Below, one piece after another: positions 8,541 to 16,243 of a stretch of DNA of 64,000 nucleotides. The translations under genes and the position numbers were made by a program. Within the stretch, counting starts at the first letter, position 1. Each line of letters starts with the position of its first letter. Under the pieces are notes generated by a model. That model made no database searches, was not told the DNA's origin, and was given only the letters and a program-made list of their open reading frames with translations. The stretch covers positions 186,001-250,000 of the forward strand of contig NC_016599.1 of NCBI RefSeq assembly GCF_000236705.1. The letters run 5' to 3'. Source of the DNA: Owenweeksia hongkongensis DSM 17368. GTDB taxonomy: Bacteria > Bacteroidota > Bacteroidia > Flavobacteriales > Schleiferiaceae.

Positions 8541-9320
8541 TTAGCTGCGCATCACTTCTATTATTTTACTAAGGTCTTTTTCTTCAAACCTTTTTACAAG
8601 CTTAAAAATACCACGCGCGATGTAAGTTTTTGGTTGACGAATGTGCTGAGCAATACAACTTACCGTATAATCCACTTCATCTTGTTTGGCTTTGAGGTCA
8701 TCACCATCAAGCTCCCAAAACTCAGTAGTTATTTTCCAAGATTGGCCACGGGCTTGTAGCATCCCAAAGTTTATAATGTTTTCGTCATGCTCGCGTCCTA
8801 TAAAATCTACCAAAAACATGAGGAAGGATACTTTTCCCAGTTTGCCCTGAAGCTCATCCACCAGGCTGCCAAGCACTTCATTTACTGTATTAAAGTCTCT
8901 TTCCAAAGGAGCAATATCCTGTCCACGCATTACAGAGCTAGCGGCTATGGCCAAATCTAAATTGATATGCGCATTCATACCCAAAAGAATATGCTGAAGT
9001 ATGGTAATCTTGTCATTTCTGGCATCAAAAGATACCTGCCAGCATTTGGTTACTGGAGTTTCGGAAAAGTAGTTACGATAGGCATTTATGTAGAGAGAAG
9101 CAAAGTTGATGTCGAAGGTTTCCATCCTCTTTGGATCTTCAAAGTTGCCAGCCTCAATTTCTGCTTTTATCTGCGCTGTGGTTCTTCTATACACATAGGC
9201 AAAAAGTGCTAAGTAGCTATTTTGTGAAAGCGCATCATCTATAATACTATCAAGTTCGGCAAGTACTTCGTCAATACTAGAATAAGGAGAGGTCATGTTT
9301 ATTTTTATAAATTTCGACAT
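8541..9320 (-). CDS. DUF5995 family protein
   Basis: A 259-residue cytosolic, mostly alpha-helical protein. The segment HILLGMNAHINLDLAIAAS (about 118-136) is the hallmark of the DUF5995 family as I remember it, with a conserved Asn-Ala-His that could bind a metal. No activity is established for the family. The listed start is the first ATG; a second in-frame ATG eight codons on (MTSPYSS) is an alternative. It lies 35 bases downstream of the orphan sensor gene on the same strand and could be cotranscribed with it. Confidence 0.75.
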   Translation of the reverse strand: MSKFIKINMTSPYSSIDEVLAELDSIIDDALSQNSYLALFAYVYRRTTAQIKAEIEAGNFEDPKRMETFDINFASLYINAYRNYFSETPVTKCWQVSFDARNDKITILQHILLGMNAHINLDLAIAASSVMRGQDIAPLERDFNTVNEVLGSLVDELQGKLGKVSFLMFLVDFIGREHDENIINFGMLQARGQSWKITTEFWELDGDDLKAKQDEVDYTVSCIAQHIRQPKTYIARGIFKLVKRFEEKDLSKIIEVMRS

Positions 9321-9355
9321 CTGAAAAGTATAAAAATTGAAACAATGACAAAGGT

Positions 9356-10024
9356 CTAATTGAGATTATGGCGCTGCTTTATTGGTGACTGTATAGACTT
9401 TGAAGTAAGAATTAAAATTTGGCAAATAATGCAAATGAAAAGAGCTGCCCCGATTTGAAAGTTGGTAATGAGATGGGCTCGATTTACTTTGTTTTTTGAC
9501 TCTTTAAGTAAATTGCTTCCTACTTGTGTTTGAATGATACTAAGGTTTCGGAGCTCAGCTCTGATCTTCTCAAAGGAATTTTCAAGCTTATATAAATTTT
9601 GAGATTGATGAATGGGCCAACTGCTGAGAATACTTTGTTCAAGGCTATTATACTCTATAATATTTGCTTTAAGACGTTTTAATGTTTTGTCTTCCTTTTC
9701 GGTAAGGTATGTATTTTCAAAAGCCAATATAATTGAGTCATTGGCATCAGAGTAATGCTGAATTTCTTTTTTCGAATCATCGGAAAGGGAAGAAGATGTA
9801 TCAAACAAATCTTCTATAATCAACTTTTTTTGGTAGCAATTATCACCAATATGAAACAGGGCTGTGGCGGGAATCAGTCTGTCATTATAAATGGAAGCAG
9901 ATGAAATATGCACATCTGTAAAAAATTTACGCTCTAGCAGAGCCGCTCCTAAAATAATAGTGACCATTACCAAAAGAACAAAAGCAATTTTGAACTTAGA
10001 TTGAACCGCAAAAAATGATTTCAT
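9356..10024 (-). CDS. Membrane protein with four-helix-bundle sensor-like domain, no output domain
   Basis: The 222-residue protein has one membrane segment near the N-terminus (about 11-30) and another near the C-terminus (about 193-210). Between them lies a helical periplasmic region with heptad character, resembling the ligand-binding four-helix bundle of methyl-accepting chemotaxis receptors. It stops soon after the second membrane segment (KSIQSPIKQRHNLN), with no HAMP, kinase or methyl-accepting domain. The reading frame shows no sign of truncation. It may be a stand-alone sensor that works with a separate partner, but that is inference from architecture only. Confidence 0.6.
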   Translation of the reverse strand: MKSFFAVQSKFKIAFVLLVMVTIILGAALLERKFFTDVHISSASIYNDRLIPATALFHIGDNCYQKKLIIEDLFDTSSSLSDDSKKEIQHYSDANDSIILAFENTYLTEKEDKTLKRLKANIIEYNSLEQSILSSWPIHQSQNLYKLENSFEKIRAELRNLSIIQTQVGSNLLKESKNKVNRAHLITNFQIGAALFICIICQILILTSKSIQSPIKQRHNLN

Positions 10025-10103
10025 AGAATAGGGTAAACGATAAATCTAAGCTTTTTAAATGCCAATACCCAACAGAAAATATATCTGACATCGGCACAAA
10101 AAA

Positions 10104-10125
10104 AAGACCCTACAAAGAGGGTCTT
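10104..10125 (-). terminator. Intrinsic terminator of rho
   Basis: AAGACCCT (10104-10111) pairs with AGGGTCTT (10118-10125) across a six-base loop. On the minus strand a run of eight to nine T follows. It lies about 30 bases after the rho stop codon. Confidence 0.9.
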
Positions 10126-10150
10126 GAATTATAAGTATGTTGCTCAGGTT

Positions 10151-11836
10151 TTAACCATTCATGGAAATGAGGAACTCGGTATTATCCTTGGTTCGGCTCA
10201 TTCTATCATGTAAAAACTCCATGGCTTCTACAGCGTTCATATCAGAAAGGTGACGTCTAAGAATCCACATGCGTTGCAGGGTTTCTTTGTCAAGAAGAAG
10301 GTCTTCTTTACGAGTACCGGAAGAAACAAGGTCAATTGCTGGCCAGATTCTGCGGTTGGCAATTTTTCTATCCAATTGCATCTCCATGTTACCAGTTCCT
10401 TTAAATTCTTCAAAGATTACTTCGTCCATTTTAGAACCGGTATCGATAAGTGCAGTTGCCAAAATTGTTAATGAACCACCATTTTCAATTTTACGGGCAG
10501 CACCAAAGAAACGTTTTGGTTTGTGTAAGGCATTAGCATCCACACCACCAGAAAGTACTTTTCCAGAAGCTGGGGAAACGGTGTTGTATGCACGGGCAAG
10601 ACGTGTAATACTATCCAAAAGGATAACCACATCATGGCCACATTCTACCATGCGTTTTGCTTTTTCCAATACAATATTGGCAACGCGCACGTGGCGCTCA
10701 GCAGGCTCATCAAAAGTAGAAGCAACAACTTCAGCATTTACGCTACGTGCCATATCAGTCACCTCTTCCGGGCGTTCGTCAATCAAGAGGATGATCATGT
10801 AAGCTTCAGGGTGGTTGGCAGCGATGCCATTGGCAACTTCTTTTAGCAAAGTGGTTTTACCCGTTTTTGGTTGCGCTACAATAAGACCACGTTGTCCTTT
10901 ACCTATTGGTGAGAAAAGGTCGATAGTACGTGTGCTAAGCGTTCCGCCTTTACTGGTAAGGTCAAATTTTTCTTCAGGGAAAAGAGGGGTAAGGTGTTCA
11001 AACGAAACTCTATCCCTTACATAGTCTGGCTCACGGCCATTAATTTTTTCAACTTTTACAAGTGGGAAATACTTTTCACCTTCTTTTGGTGGGCGAATTT
11101 GTCCACGTACAGTATCTCCGGTTTTTAGTCCAAATAACTTTACCTGAGATTGTGATAGGTAAATATCATCTGGAGAATTCAGGTAATTATAATCTGAAGA
11201 ACGAAGGAAACCATAGCCATCAGGCATCATTTCCAGCACACCTTCACTTACTATAATGCCATCAAATTCATATTCACGGCCTCTTTGGTTACGATTGTTT
11301 CCATGATCGTTTCCACTTTGGCGATTGTCGTTTTTATTTTGGTTGCGGTTGTCGTTACGATTGTCATTTCTGTTATCGTTACGTTGCTGACGCGGATTGT
11401 TGTTATCACCTTTTGGGCGATTGTCGTGTCGTGGTTGTCCGCCTTTATTTTGCTCCGAGCGGTCTGGACGATCCTTACTTTCCTTATTGTCAGGAAGTGG
11501 ATTATTCTTGTTTGCACTTTCAGGGCGTGGAGGAAGCGGCTTTCTTTTTGGCTTTTGAGGCGCATCAGATTTTGGCTTCGTATCCGGAGCCTTATCGTTA
11601 CTAGCTTCTGCTTTTTTCTCTGGTTGAGGTTTTGGAGCAGGCTTGGGCTTAGATTCTGGCTTAGTATTTTCAGCGGCAGGAGCTTTTGCCAGGCTAGGGT
11701 TTACAGCTTGGTGATCTAAAATGCGGTAAACAAGATCTTGTTTGTTCAGCGATTTAAATTTTGGTACGGTAAGAGCCTCAGCGATTTCCTTTAATTCAGG
11801 TAGCTTTTTGCCCTTCAACTCATTGATGTCGTACAT
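10151..11836 (-). CDS. rho: Transcription termination factor Rho with long disordered insertion
   Basis: The 561-residue protein is a hexameric RNA-dependent ATPase that terminates transcription. Residues 1-45 form a HeH/SAP-like N-terminal domain ([16 protein letters not shown]). Residues 46-188 are low complexity: first Lys/Pro/Ala-rich, then Asn/Asp/Arg-rich with NDNR repeated near 153-172. The cold-shock-like RNA-binding domain follows (about 190-270; [14 protein letters not shown]). The ATPase core has Walker [10 protein letters not shown] (321-329), [12 protein letters not shown] (351-362) and Walker B DVVILLD (402-408). The insertion makes it about 140 residues longer than E. coli Rho; such insertions are known in Bacteroidota. 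Divergent from the DUF4293 gene, a neighbour arrangement I recall from other Flavobacteriia. Confidence 0.97.
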   Translation of the reverse strand: MYDINELKGKKLPELKEIAEALTVPKFKSLNKQDLVYRILDHQAVNPSLAKAPAAENTKPESKPKPAPKPQPEKKAEASNDKAPDTKPKSDAPQKPKRKPLPPRPESANKNNPLPDNKESKDRPDRSEQNKGGQPRHDNRPKGDNNNPRQQRNDNRNDNRNDNRNQNKNDNRQSGNDHGNNRNQRGREYEFDGIIVSEGVLEMMPDGYGFLRSSDYNYLNSPDDIYLSQSQVKLFGLKTGDTVRGQIRPPKEGEKYFPLVKVEKINGREPDYVRDRVSFEHLTPLFPEEKFDLTSKGGTLSTRTIDLFSPIGKGQRGLIVAQPKTGKTTLLKEVANGIAANHPEAYMIILLIDERPEEVTDMARSVNAEVVASTFDEPAERHVRVANIVLEKAKRMVECGHDVVILLDSITRLARAYNTVSPASGKVLSGGVDANALHKPKRFFGAARKIENGGSLTILATALIDTGSKMDEVIFEEFKGTGNMEMQLDRKIANRRIWPAIDLVSSGTRKEDLLLDKETLQRMWILRRHLSDMNAVEAMEFLHDRMSRTKDNTEFLISMNG

Positions 11837-12037
11837 GGATAAAAAAAGATTGTTATAAAATTTTAAAAACTGTCAAATAGCTTTTTGGATGAGCCTATAT
11901 AGTGCAGTATGATTTTCGGGGAATTGTAAATCTGGTGCTTAGAGTGCCTCAGATGCAAGGCAATAATACAAATATTTCAATAATGTCAACTGATTTGTAG
12001 CAAAATTATGACCTTTGGCAGCAAATTTAATAAGTCA

Positions 12038-12442
12038 ATGATTCAGCGTATTCAATCTGTTTATCTGCTTTTAGCGGCCGTTTCATCAGGTATCATTATA
12101 TTTTTCTTGCCTTTGTTTCAATCCAAAGCTGGAAATTATATGATTTTGCAAGATCCTATCTTTTTTGGAATGACGGTGCTTTCTACCCTTATCAGCATCT
12201 TCAGCATCTTTAGATATAAAAACCGCCAGCAACAGGTGGTTTCTGGGCGTATCAATATCATTCTCAACTTTGTCTTCTTCGGAATGCTCATGTATATGTT
12301 TTATGAAACATTCTCCAAAGATGGCGGAGCAATAGGTACTGGAGCATTTATTCCATTGGCGGTAGTGATTCTTGTAACCTTAGCCAATCGTGGAATAATG
12401 AAGGATGAAACTTTGGTAAGAGCTGCAGATAGATTACGCTAG
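12038..12442 (+). CDS. DUF4293 family membrane protein
   Basis: A 134-residue protein with four predicted membrane helices, starting MIQRIQSVYLLLAAVSSG, the typical N-terminus of the Bacteroidota family DUF4293. The frame is open further upstream, but the family pattern supports the ATG at 12038. A promoter-like GACCTTTG (12009-12016, one mismatch to TAnnTTTG) lies just upstream and agrees with that start. Function is unknown. It is divergent from rho. Confidence 0.8.
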   Translation: MIQRIQSVYLLLAAVSSGIIIFFLPLFQSKAGNYMILQDPIFFGMTVLSTLISIFSIFRYKNRQQQVVSGRINIILNFVFFGMLMYMFYETFSKDGGAIGTGAFIPLAVVILVTLANRGIMKDETLVRAADRLR

Positions 12443-12455
12443 TTTAACTCGAAAG

Positions 12456-13175
12456 CTATTTTGAAGAGAGGGTTTCGTTATCCTCTTCTTCACTTTCATT
12501 TTTTTCCATCACTTTGTGAATTACATCTTCATGAAACTCAGTAATGGCCTTGTTGTGAAACATGGGATATAATCTTTTGTCTCTAAATTTTGAGGCACTC
12601 TTATATCTTGTATAATGTATAATTTTAGTTTTGCCATCCTCTTCTGGGTAAAGCTGTATGTATTGTGTACCATGTGATTTGCCTTGAGCTAGGTAGCAAA
12701 TTTTGATAAACTTCTCTTCATCATTTACCTCCATTATCTTTTGCCCAACTGGTATTTTTACTAAACCCATTACGAACTTCAAATTCCAAAATACAATTTG
12801 ACCTTCTTTAATTCCATCATAGGAATCTGCAGAGTAGGAAAGCTTATTAGGGTCAGGAGAGAAAAGTAAACCAAACCTCACTTTGTTTTGATTATCCTCG
12901 GTGGGGCTAATGCTTTTATAAGTGCTCCAAACTTCATCAATTTCAGCATCTACCTCCATCACTTTGGTGTGTGACTGATAGCTTAAAGAGTCATTATCTT
13001 CGTAACAACTTGGTGCTAAGGCAGCAATATCAGCTGCTGATTCCAAGTCATAGCCATGAAGAAGCTTAACCACTTTTTTTCCTTTAACTCTGCTGAAATC
13101 AATATCCTCAGGATCGTGAGTAGGACCACCGGCAAAAGAGATTGCCGCGCATGTAAGTAAAATATATTTGAACAT
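12456..13175 (-). CDS. Hypothetical exported protein, possibly SRPBCC-like
   Basis: A 239-residue protein with a short signal peptide (LLTCAAISFAGG). The central part (about 70-215) alternates strands and ends in a long helix (KAITEFHEDVIHKVMEK), and contains MEVDAEIDEVWSTY followed by GTQYIQLYPEEDGKTKIIHYTRYKS. This layout resembles the START/SRPBCC lipid-binding fold, but no diagnostic motif is present and the call is tentative. The C-terminus is acidic. It is convergent with DUF4293 with 13 bases between stop codons, and follows nhaC by about 46 bases on the same strand. Confidence 0.6.
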   Translation of the reverse strand: MFKYILLTCAAISFAGGPTHDPEDIDFSRVKGKKVVKLLHGYDLESAADIAALAPSCYEDNDSLSYQSHTKVMEVDAEIDEVWSTYKSISPTEDNQNKVRFGLLFSPDPNKLSYSADSYDGIKEGQIVFWNLKFVMGLVKIPVGQKIMEVNDEEKFIKICYLAQGKSHGTQYIQLYPEEDGKTKIIHYTRYKSASKFRDKRLYPMFHNKAITEFHEDVIHKVMEKNESEEEDNETLSSK

Positions 13176-13221
13176 CTTAAAGTAGAGTGAATAAATCTAA
13201 TTGCTGCAAAGATAACAAGCT

Positions 13222-14685
13222 TTAGGCCAATGTGTTCGAAGTTTCTTCAGGTCTATTTAATAGCCTTCTTATTTTGATGTCGAAAATCGCAAAAACCAAT
13301 GTCATCAGTGGACTTAGATAATTGAAAACTGCATATGGTAAATAAGCAAAAGTACTTACGTCAAGTACTCCACTTTGGTAAGCACCGCAAGTATTCCAAG
13401 GTACGAGCACGGAGGTCACAGTGCCACTATCTTCTAAAGTACGACTCAGGTTTTCGGGCGCCAAGCCACGTTTGCGATAAGCATCAGCATACATGCGGCC
13501 GGGAACAACTATGGCCAAATATTGGTCGGAGGCGGTAACATTGATAAATACACAAGTACCAGCTGTGGTGGCAATCAATGAAGCGGTTCCCTTGGCCAAC
13601 TTTAGCAAGGCACTGCTTATAACTGCTAAAAATCCGCAAGCTTCCATTACTCCGCCAAATACCATAGCGGCAATAATCAACCATACGGTGCTAAGCATTC
13701 CATACATACCGCCACTACTTAATAAGTCACTAAGCACAGGGTTTTTTGAAGGGTAGCTCATGCTCACGGTTAATGAATCCATAATAATCTTGTACGTCTG
13801 TAACCAGCTAAGTTGGTCGGTGCTTGCAATAGAGAGTAGCAGGTCGTGCTGAAAAATAGGGGCAAACAGAGCTCCGGCTAAAGTGCCGGCTAAGATGGCG
13901 GGCAGTGCTGGAATTTTGGCAACAATCAAACCAACCACAAGCAGTGGAACTAAAAATAGCCAAGGTGTGAGGTTAAACATGCCTTCAAGTTCGGTGAGCA
14001 CAGGTTGAATATTATTCACATTTCCACTTGTCTCAAGGTTTAGACTCAGAATAATAAAAACGATAAGTGCCACCAGAAATGATGGCACTGTAGTATAAAG
14101 CATGTATCGGATATGCGTAAACAAATCGGTACCAGCCATAGCAGGAGCAAGATTGGTAGTATCCGAAAGTGGAGAGATTTTATCACCAAAATAAGCTCCA
14201 GAAATTACCGCACCAGCCACCATAGCTTCTGACATGCCAATGGCTTTTCCAATTCCAACGAGGGCAATTCCTACGGTTGCGGTGGTACTCCAGCTGCTTC
14301 CGGTTGCCAATGATACCAAGGCACAGATAATAGCAGCAGCGGGTAAGAATATTTCAGGACTTAAAATTTGCAAGCCATAATATATCATGGCCGGAACTAC
14401 TCCGCTTATCATCCATGTTCCCGAAAGGGAGCCGATAAGCAAAAGTATAAGGATAGCGCCCGTGGTACTCTTTACCGATTTTTCAATTCCTTCAAGGATT
14501 TGCTTAAAAGAGAAGCCCTGAGTAACGCCAACTACCGCTGCGAAAGCTCCGGAAAGCAAGAGTATAAACTGATTAGACCCTGAAAGTGCATCATCGCCAT
14601 ACACCCCAATAACATTGATGCTCAGCATGAGTATGAGAAACATGATAGGAAGGAGGGCTATAAATAGGCTGGGGCGTTTTTTCAT
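13222..14685 (-). CDS. nhaC: Na+/H+ antiporter, NhaC family
   Basis: The 487-residue integral membrane protein has about twelve hydrophobic segments. The block ATGSSWSTTATVGIALVGIG followed by GAVISGAYFGDKISPLSDTTN is characteristic of NhaC antiporters. These exchange Na+ for H+ across the inner membrane for sodium and pH homeostasis, which fits a marine lifestyle. A second inverted-repeat half carries a similar Asp-containing block (VTASDQYLAIVVPGRMYADAY). It lies 71 bases downstream of maf on the same strand. Malate/lactate exchangers (MleN) share the fold, so the transported ions are inferred. Confidence 0.9.
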   Translation of the reverse strand: MKKRPSLFIALLPIMFLILMLSINVIGVYGDDALSGSNQFILLLSGAFAAVVGVTQGFSFKQILEGIEKSVKSTTGAILILLLIGSLSGTWMISGVVPAMIYYGLQILSPEIFLPAAAIICALVSLATGSSWSTTATVGIALVGIGKAIGMSEAMVAGAVISGAYFGDKISPLSDTTNLAPAMAGTDLFTHIRYMLYTTVPSFLVALIVFIILSLNLETSGNVNNIQPVLTELEGMFNLTPWLFLVPLLVVGLIVAKIPALPAILAGTLAGALFAPIFQHDLLLSIASTDQLSWLQTYKIIMDSLTVSMSYPSKNPVLSDLLSSGGMYGMLSTVWLIIAAMVFGGVMEACGFLAVISSALLKLAKGTASLIATTAGTCVFINVTASDQYLAIVVPGRMYADAYRKRGLAPENLSRTLEDSGTVTSVLVPWNTCGAYQSGVLDVSTFAYLPYAVFNYLSPLMTLVFAIFDIKIRRLLNRPEETSNTLA

Positions 14686-14756
14686 AATTGTTTGGAAAAT
14701 GTTCGCAGTTTACAAAGATTTACCCAAACATAGAGTAGGCAGGACTAGCGAGGAGT

Positions 14757-15335
14757 TTAAAACTTCATCAAATTCGGTTGTATCAAATGAGTGGGTAAGC
14801 CCATTACCGTGAAGTAGGATCCTTCAATTTTCTCGATGGCCCACATACCAATCCACTCCTGAATGCCGTAAGCTCCGGCTTTATCAAATGGGCGGTAATG
14901 TTTGATGTAGTAGTCTATCTCTTCAATTGTGATTTCTTGAAAATACACTTTAGTGATATCGCTAAACACAATTGACTTTTCTTTTGAAAGCAGACAAACT
15001 CCGGTAATTACTTCATGGCTGGTGCCGGAAAGCTTTTGCAGCATTTCGCGGGCGTGTTCTTCATTTTCAGCTTTGGCTAATGATTCGCCTTTGCACCAAA
15101 CTACGGTGTCGGATGTTAGTACAATTTCATCCTCCGAAAGATTGTCTTTAAAAGCCAGAGCTTTCTTTTCGGCTAGATGTTCTGCTATTTCCACGCCATT
15201 GAGCGAAGCATCATGTTCTTCATTTACCTCCATGGTGCGCACTTCAAAGTCGAAGCCAAGGTCTCGTAATAATTGTTGCCTGCGTGGCGATTTGCTGGCA
15301 AGGATTAGTTTTTTGTTGGGGGGTAAAAATTGCAT
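14757..15335 (-). CDS. maf: Maf-like nucleoside triphosphate pyrophosphatase
   Basis: The 192-residue protein begins MQFLPPNKKLILASKSPRRQ at the ATG at 15335. Longer frames start with TTG inside a REP-like hairpin and are unlikely. Diagnostic Maf motifs are ASKSPRRQQLL at the N-terminus, LTSDTVVWCKGE in the middle and KAGAYGIQEWIG near the end. Maf proteins hydrolyse non-canonical or modified nucleoside triphosphates such as dTTP, UTP and pseudo-UTP to monophosphates. Probably followed by nhaC in transcription. In related genomes I recall maf close to the UbiA gene that here lies 2.6 kb upstream, the gap being filled by the toxin-antitoxin and ATPase patch. Confidence 0.92.
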   Translation of the reverse strand: MQFLPPNKKLILASKSPRRQQLLRDLGFDFEVRTMEVNEEHDASLNGVEIAEHLAEKKALAFKDNLSEDEIVLTSDTVVWCKGESLAKAENEEHAREMLQKLSGTSHEVITGVCLLSKEKSIVFSDITKVYFQEITIEEIDYYIKHYRPFDKAGAYGIQEWIGMWAIEKIEGSYFTVMGLPTHLIQPNLMKF

Positions 15336-15363
15336 GGGGTAAAAGTAGTTAGCATGGATTATA

Positions 15364-15394
15364 AAACTACGCGTTTGGAAACGCGGCAACGGGG
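15364..15394 (+). repeat. REP-like hairpin element, copy 1
   Basis: CGCGTTT (15370-15376) pairs with AAACGCG (15379-15385) around GG. It is preceded by AAACTA and followed by the tail GCAACGGGG. The same layout, a short hairpin then a tail ending in AACGGGG or close to it, is found four more times in the window. Confidence 0.75.
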
Positions 15395-15411
15395 ATTACT
15401 GACGTATTTGA

Positions 15412-15672
15412 TCAATCATAATGAAACCTGCATTTAACAATCCAAATTTCATTATCATCAGTTACTCTGTAAATGATTCGGTGTTCATCATCAATTCTTC
15501 TTGACCAAAAACCACGGTATTTAAATTTTAGAGGTTCGGGTTTTCCGATTCCTTCATACGGGGTTCTCGCTATTTCCTTGATGAGCCTATTTATTCGGGA
15601 AACCATTTTCTTATCGGTTTTCTGCCAGTATAGATAGTCTTCCCAGGATTCGTCAACAAAACACAGTTTCAT
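15412..15672 (-). CDS. yoeB: YoeB-family mRNA interferase toxin
   Basis: The 86-residue protein aligns over its full length with YoeB as I remember it (ESWEDYLYWQ, GIGKPEPLK, GFWSRRIDDEHRIIYR, CRFHY). The catalytic set is intact: Glu46, Arg65 and the C-terminal His84-Tyr85. YoeB toxins cut mRNA at the ribosomal A site. The ATG overlaps the antitoxin TGA by four bases, the normal coupling in such pairs. It is about half identical to the second toxin at 46370. It lies between two groups of REP-like hairpins. Confidence 0.93.
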   Translation of the reverse strand: MKLCFVDESWEDYLYWQKTDKKMVSRINRLIKEIARTPYEGIGKPEPLKFKYRGFWSRRIDDEHRIIYRVTDDNEIWIVKCRFHYD

Positions 15673-15923
15673 TCCTCCGTCAGTTCCTTGGAAAATGACT
15701 GTCCATTTCTAAATTTAGCAATAGCCGAATCTAAGCGTTGTTCATTTTTGGCAGAAGAAAGCTCGTGTTGCGTAGCTTGTAGAGAATTGTATTCTTCAAG
15801 TGAGATTACCACCACTCCAGATTCTTTACCTCTGTTGATTATTAAGGTTTCAAAGTTTTGAGTGACTTTATTTAGATAGCTTTTTATGTCCTTCCTGAAG
15901 TCTGAGATATTTGTGGAAATCAT
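15669..15923 (-). CDS. yefM: YefM/Phd-family antitoxin
   Basis: An 84-residue antitoxin starting MISTNISDFRKDIKSYLNKV at the ATG at 15923; a longer frame would run through the operator and is rejected. The N-terminal half is the Phd/YefM DNA-binding fold (NRGKESGVVVISLEEYNSL). The C-terminal half is the charged toxin-neutralising tail. It represses its own promoter together with YoeB in known systems, and the palindromic operator just upstream supports that here. It shares the layout of the antitoxin at 46118. Confidence 0.92.
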   Translation of the reverse strand: MISTNISDFRKDIKSYLNKVTQNFETLIINRGKESGVVVISLEEYNSLQATQHELSSAKNEQRLDSAIAKFRNGQSFSKELTEE

Positions 15924-15932
15924 GGTTTTGCA

Positions 15933-15960
15933 TATTTTGTACAAATATATGTACAAAATA
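15933..15960 (-). promoter_or_regulatory. YefM-YoeB operator with embedded promoter box
   Basis: TATTTTGTAC (15933-15942) and GTACAAAATA (15951-15960) form a perfect 10-bp palindrome with an 8-base spacer. Two TGTACA hexamers (15938-15943 and 15950-15955) lie 12 bp apart centre to centre, the geometry known for YefM-YoeB operators. The minus strand also reads TATATTTG (15942-15949), a match to the Bacteroidota -7 box TAnnTTTG, so the repressor would cover the promoter. Confidence 0.85.
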
Positions 15961-16029
15961 TGATACATGTTTCATGGCTTTAGATTGAGGAGTTGGGAAA
16001 TGCTTGAGGCATCAGGGGTGAAGGTTAAA

Positions 16030-16063
16030 AAACCACGTGTTTGGAAACGCACGGGAACGAGGG
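16030..16063 (+). repeat. REP-like hairpin element, copy 2
   Basis: AAACCACGTG leads into TTTGGAAA and CACG with a two-base bulge in the right arm, then the tail GGGAACGAGGG. The left arm seems to have lost CG relative to a perfect hairpin. Confidence 0.65.
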
Positions 16064-16134
16064 ACTCTTAAAGATGTAATGCAAAAATAAGAGTAGAGTT
16101 AGGAATAAGGATATTCTTACAGAATAGTTTGTGG

Positions 16135-16164
16135 AGCAGGGATTGCAAATCCGCGCTAACGGGG
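16135..16164 (+). repeat. REP-like hairpin element, copy 3
   Basis: AGC..GGATT (16135-16144) pairs with AATCC..GCT (16148-16157) around GCA, with a two-base internal loop, followed by AACGGGG. The arm sequence differs from the other copies while the tail is kept. Confidence 0.6.
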
Positions 16165-16183
16165 ATGTATTGGTTATAAGTGG

Positions 16184-16217
16184 AAAACCACACGAGAGGA
16201 CTCGTGCGGCAGCGGGG
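16184..16217 (+). repeat. REP-like hairpin element, copy 4
   Basis: AAACCA precedes CACGAG (16191-16196), which pairs with CTCGTG (16201-16206) around AGGA; the tail is CGGCAGCGGGG. Copies 2-4 occupy 190 bases of the 320-base gap between the antitoxin and ATPase genes; the rest of that gap (15961-16243) shows nothing else I can identify. Confidence 0.75.
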
Positions 16218-16243
16218 GGTCTAAGCGGAGCTTTGGCGGGGTT

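Noticed and set aside
10269-10802. A 177-codon plus-strand frame opposite rho
   Set aside because: It is a shadow of the rho ATPase region on the other strand; rho is certain and the frame shows no family.
11285-11719. A 144-codon plus-strand frame rich in Val and Ile, apparently membrane-spanning
   Set aside because: It is the complement of the Asn/Asp/Arg-rich repeats of Rho, which gives hydrophobic residues by composition.
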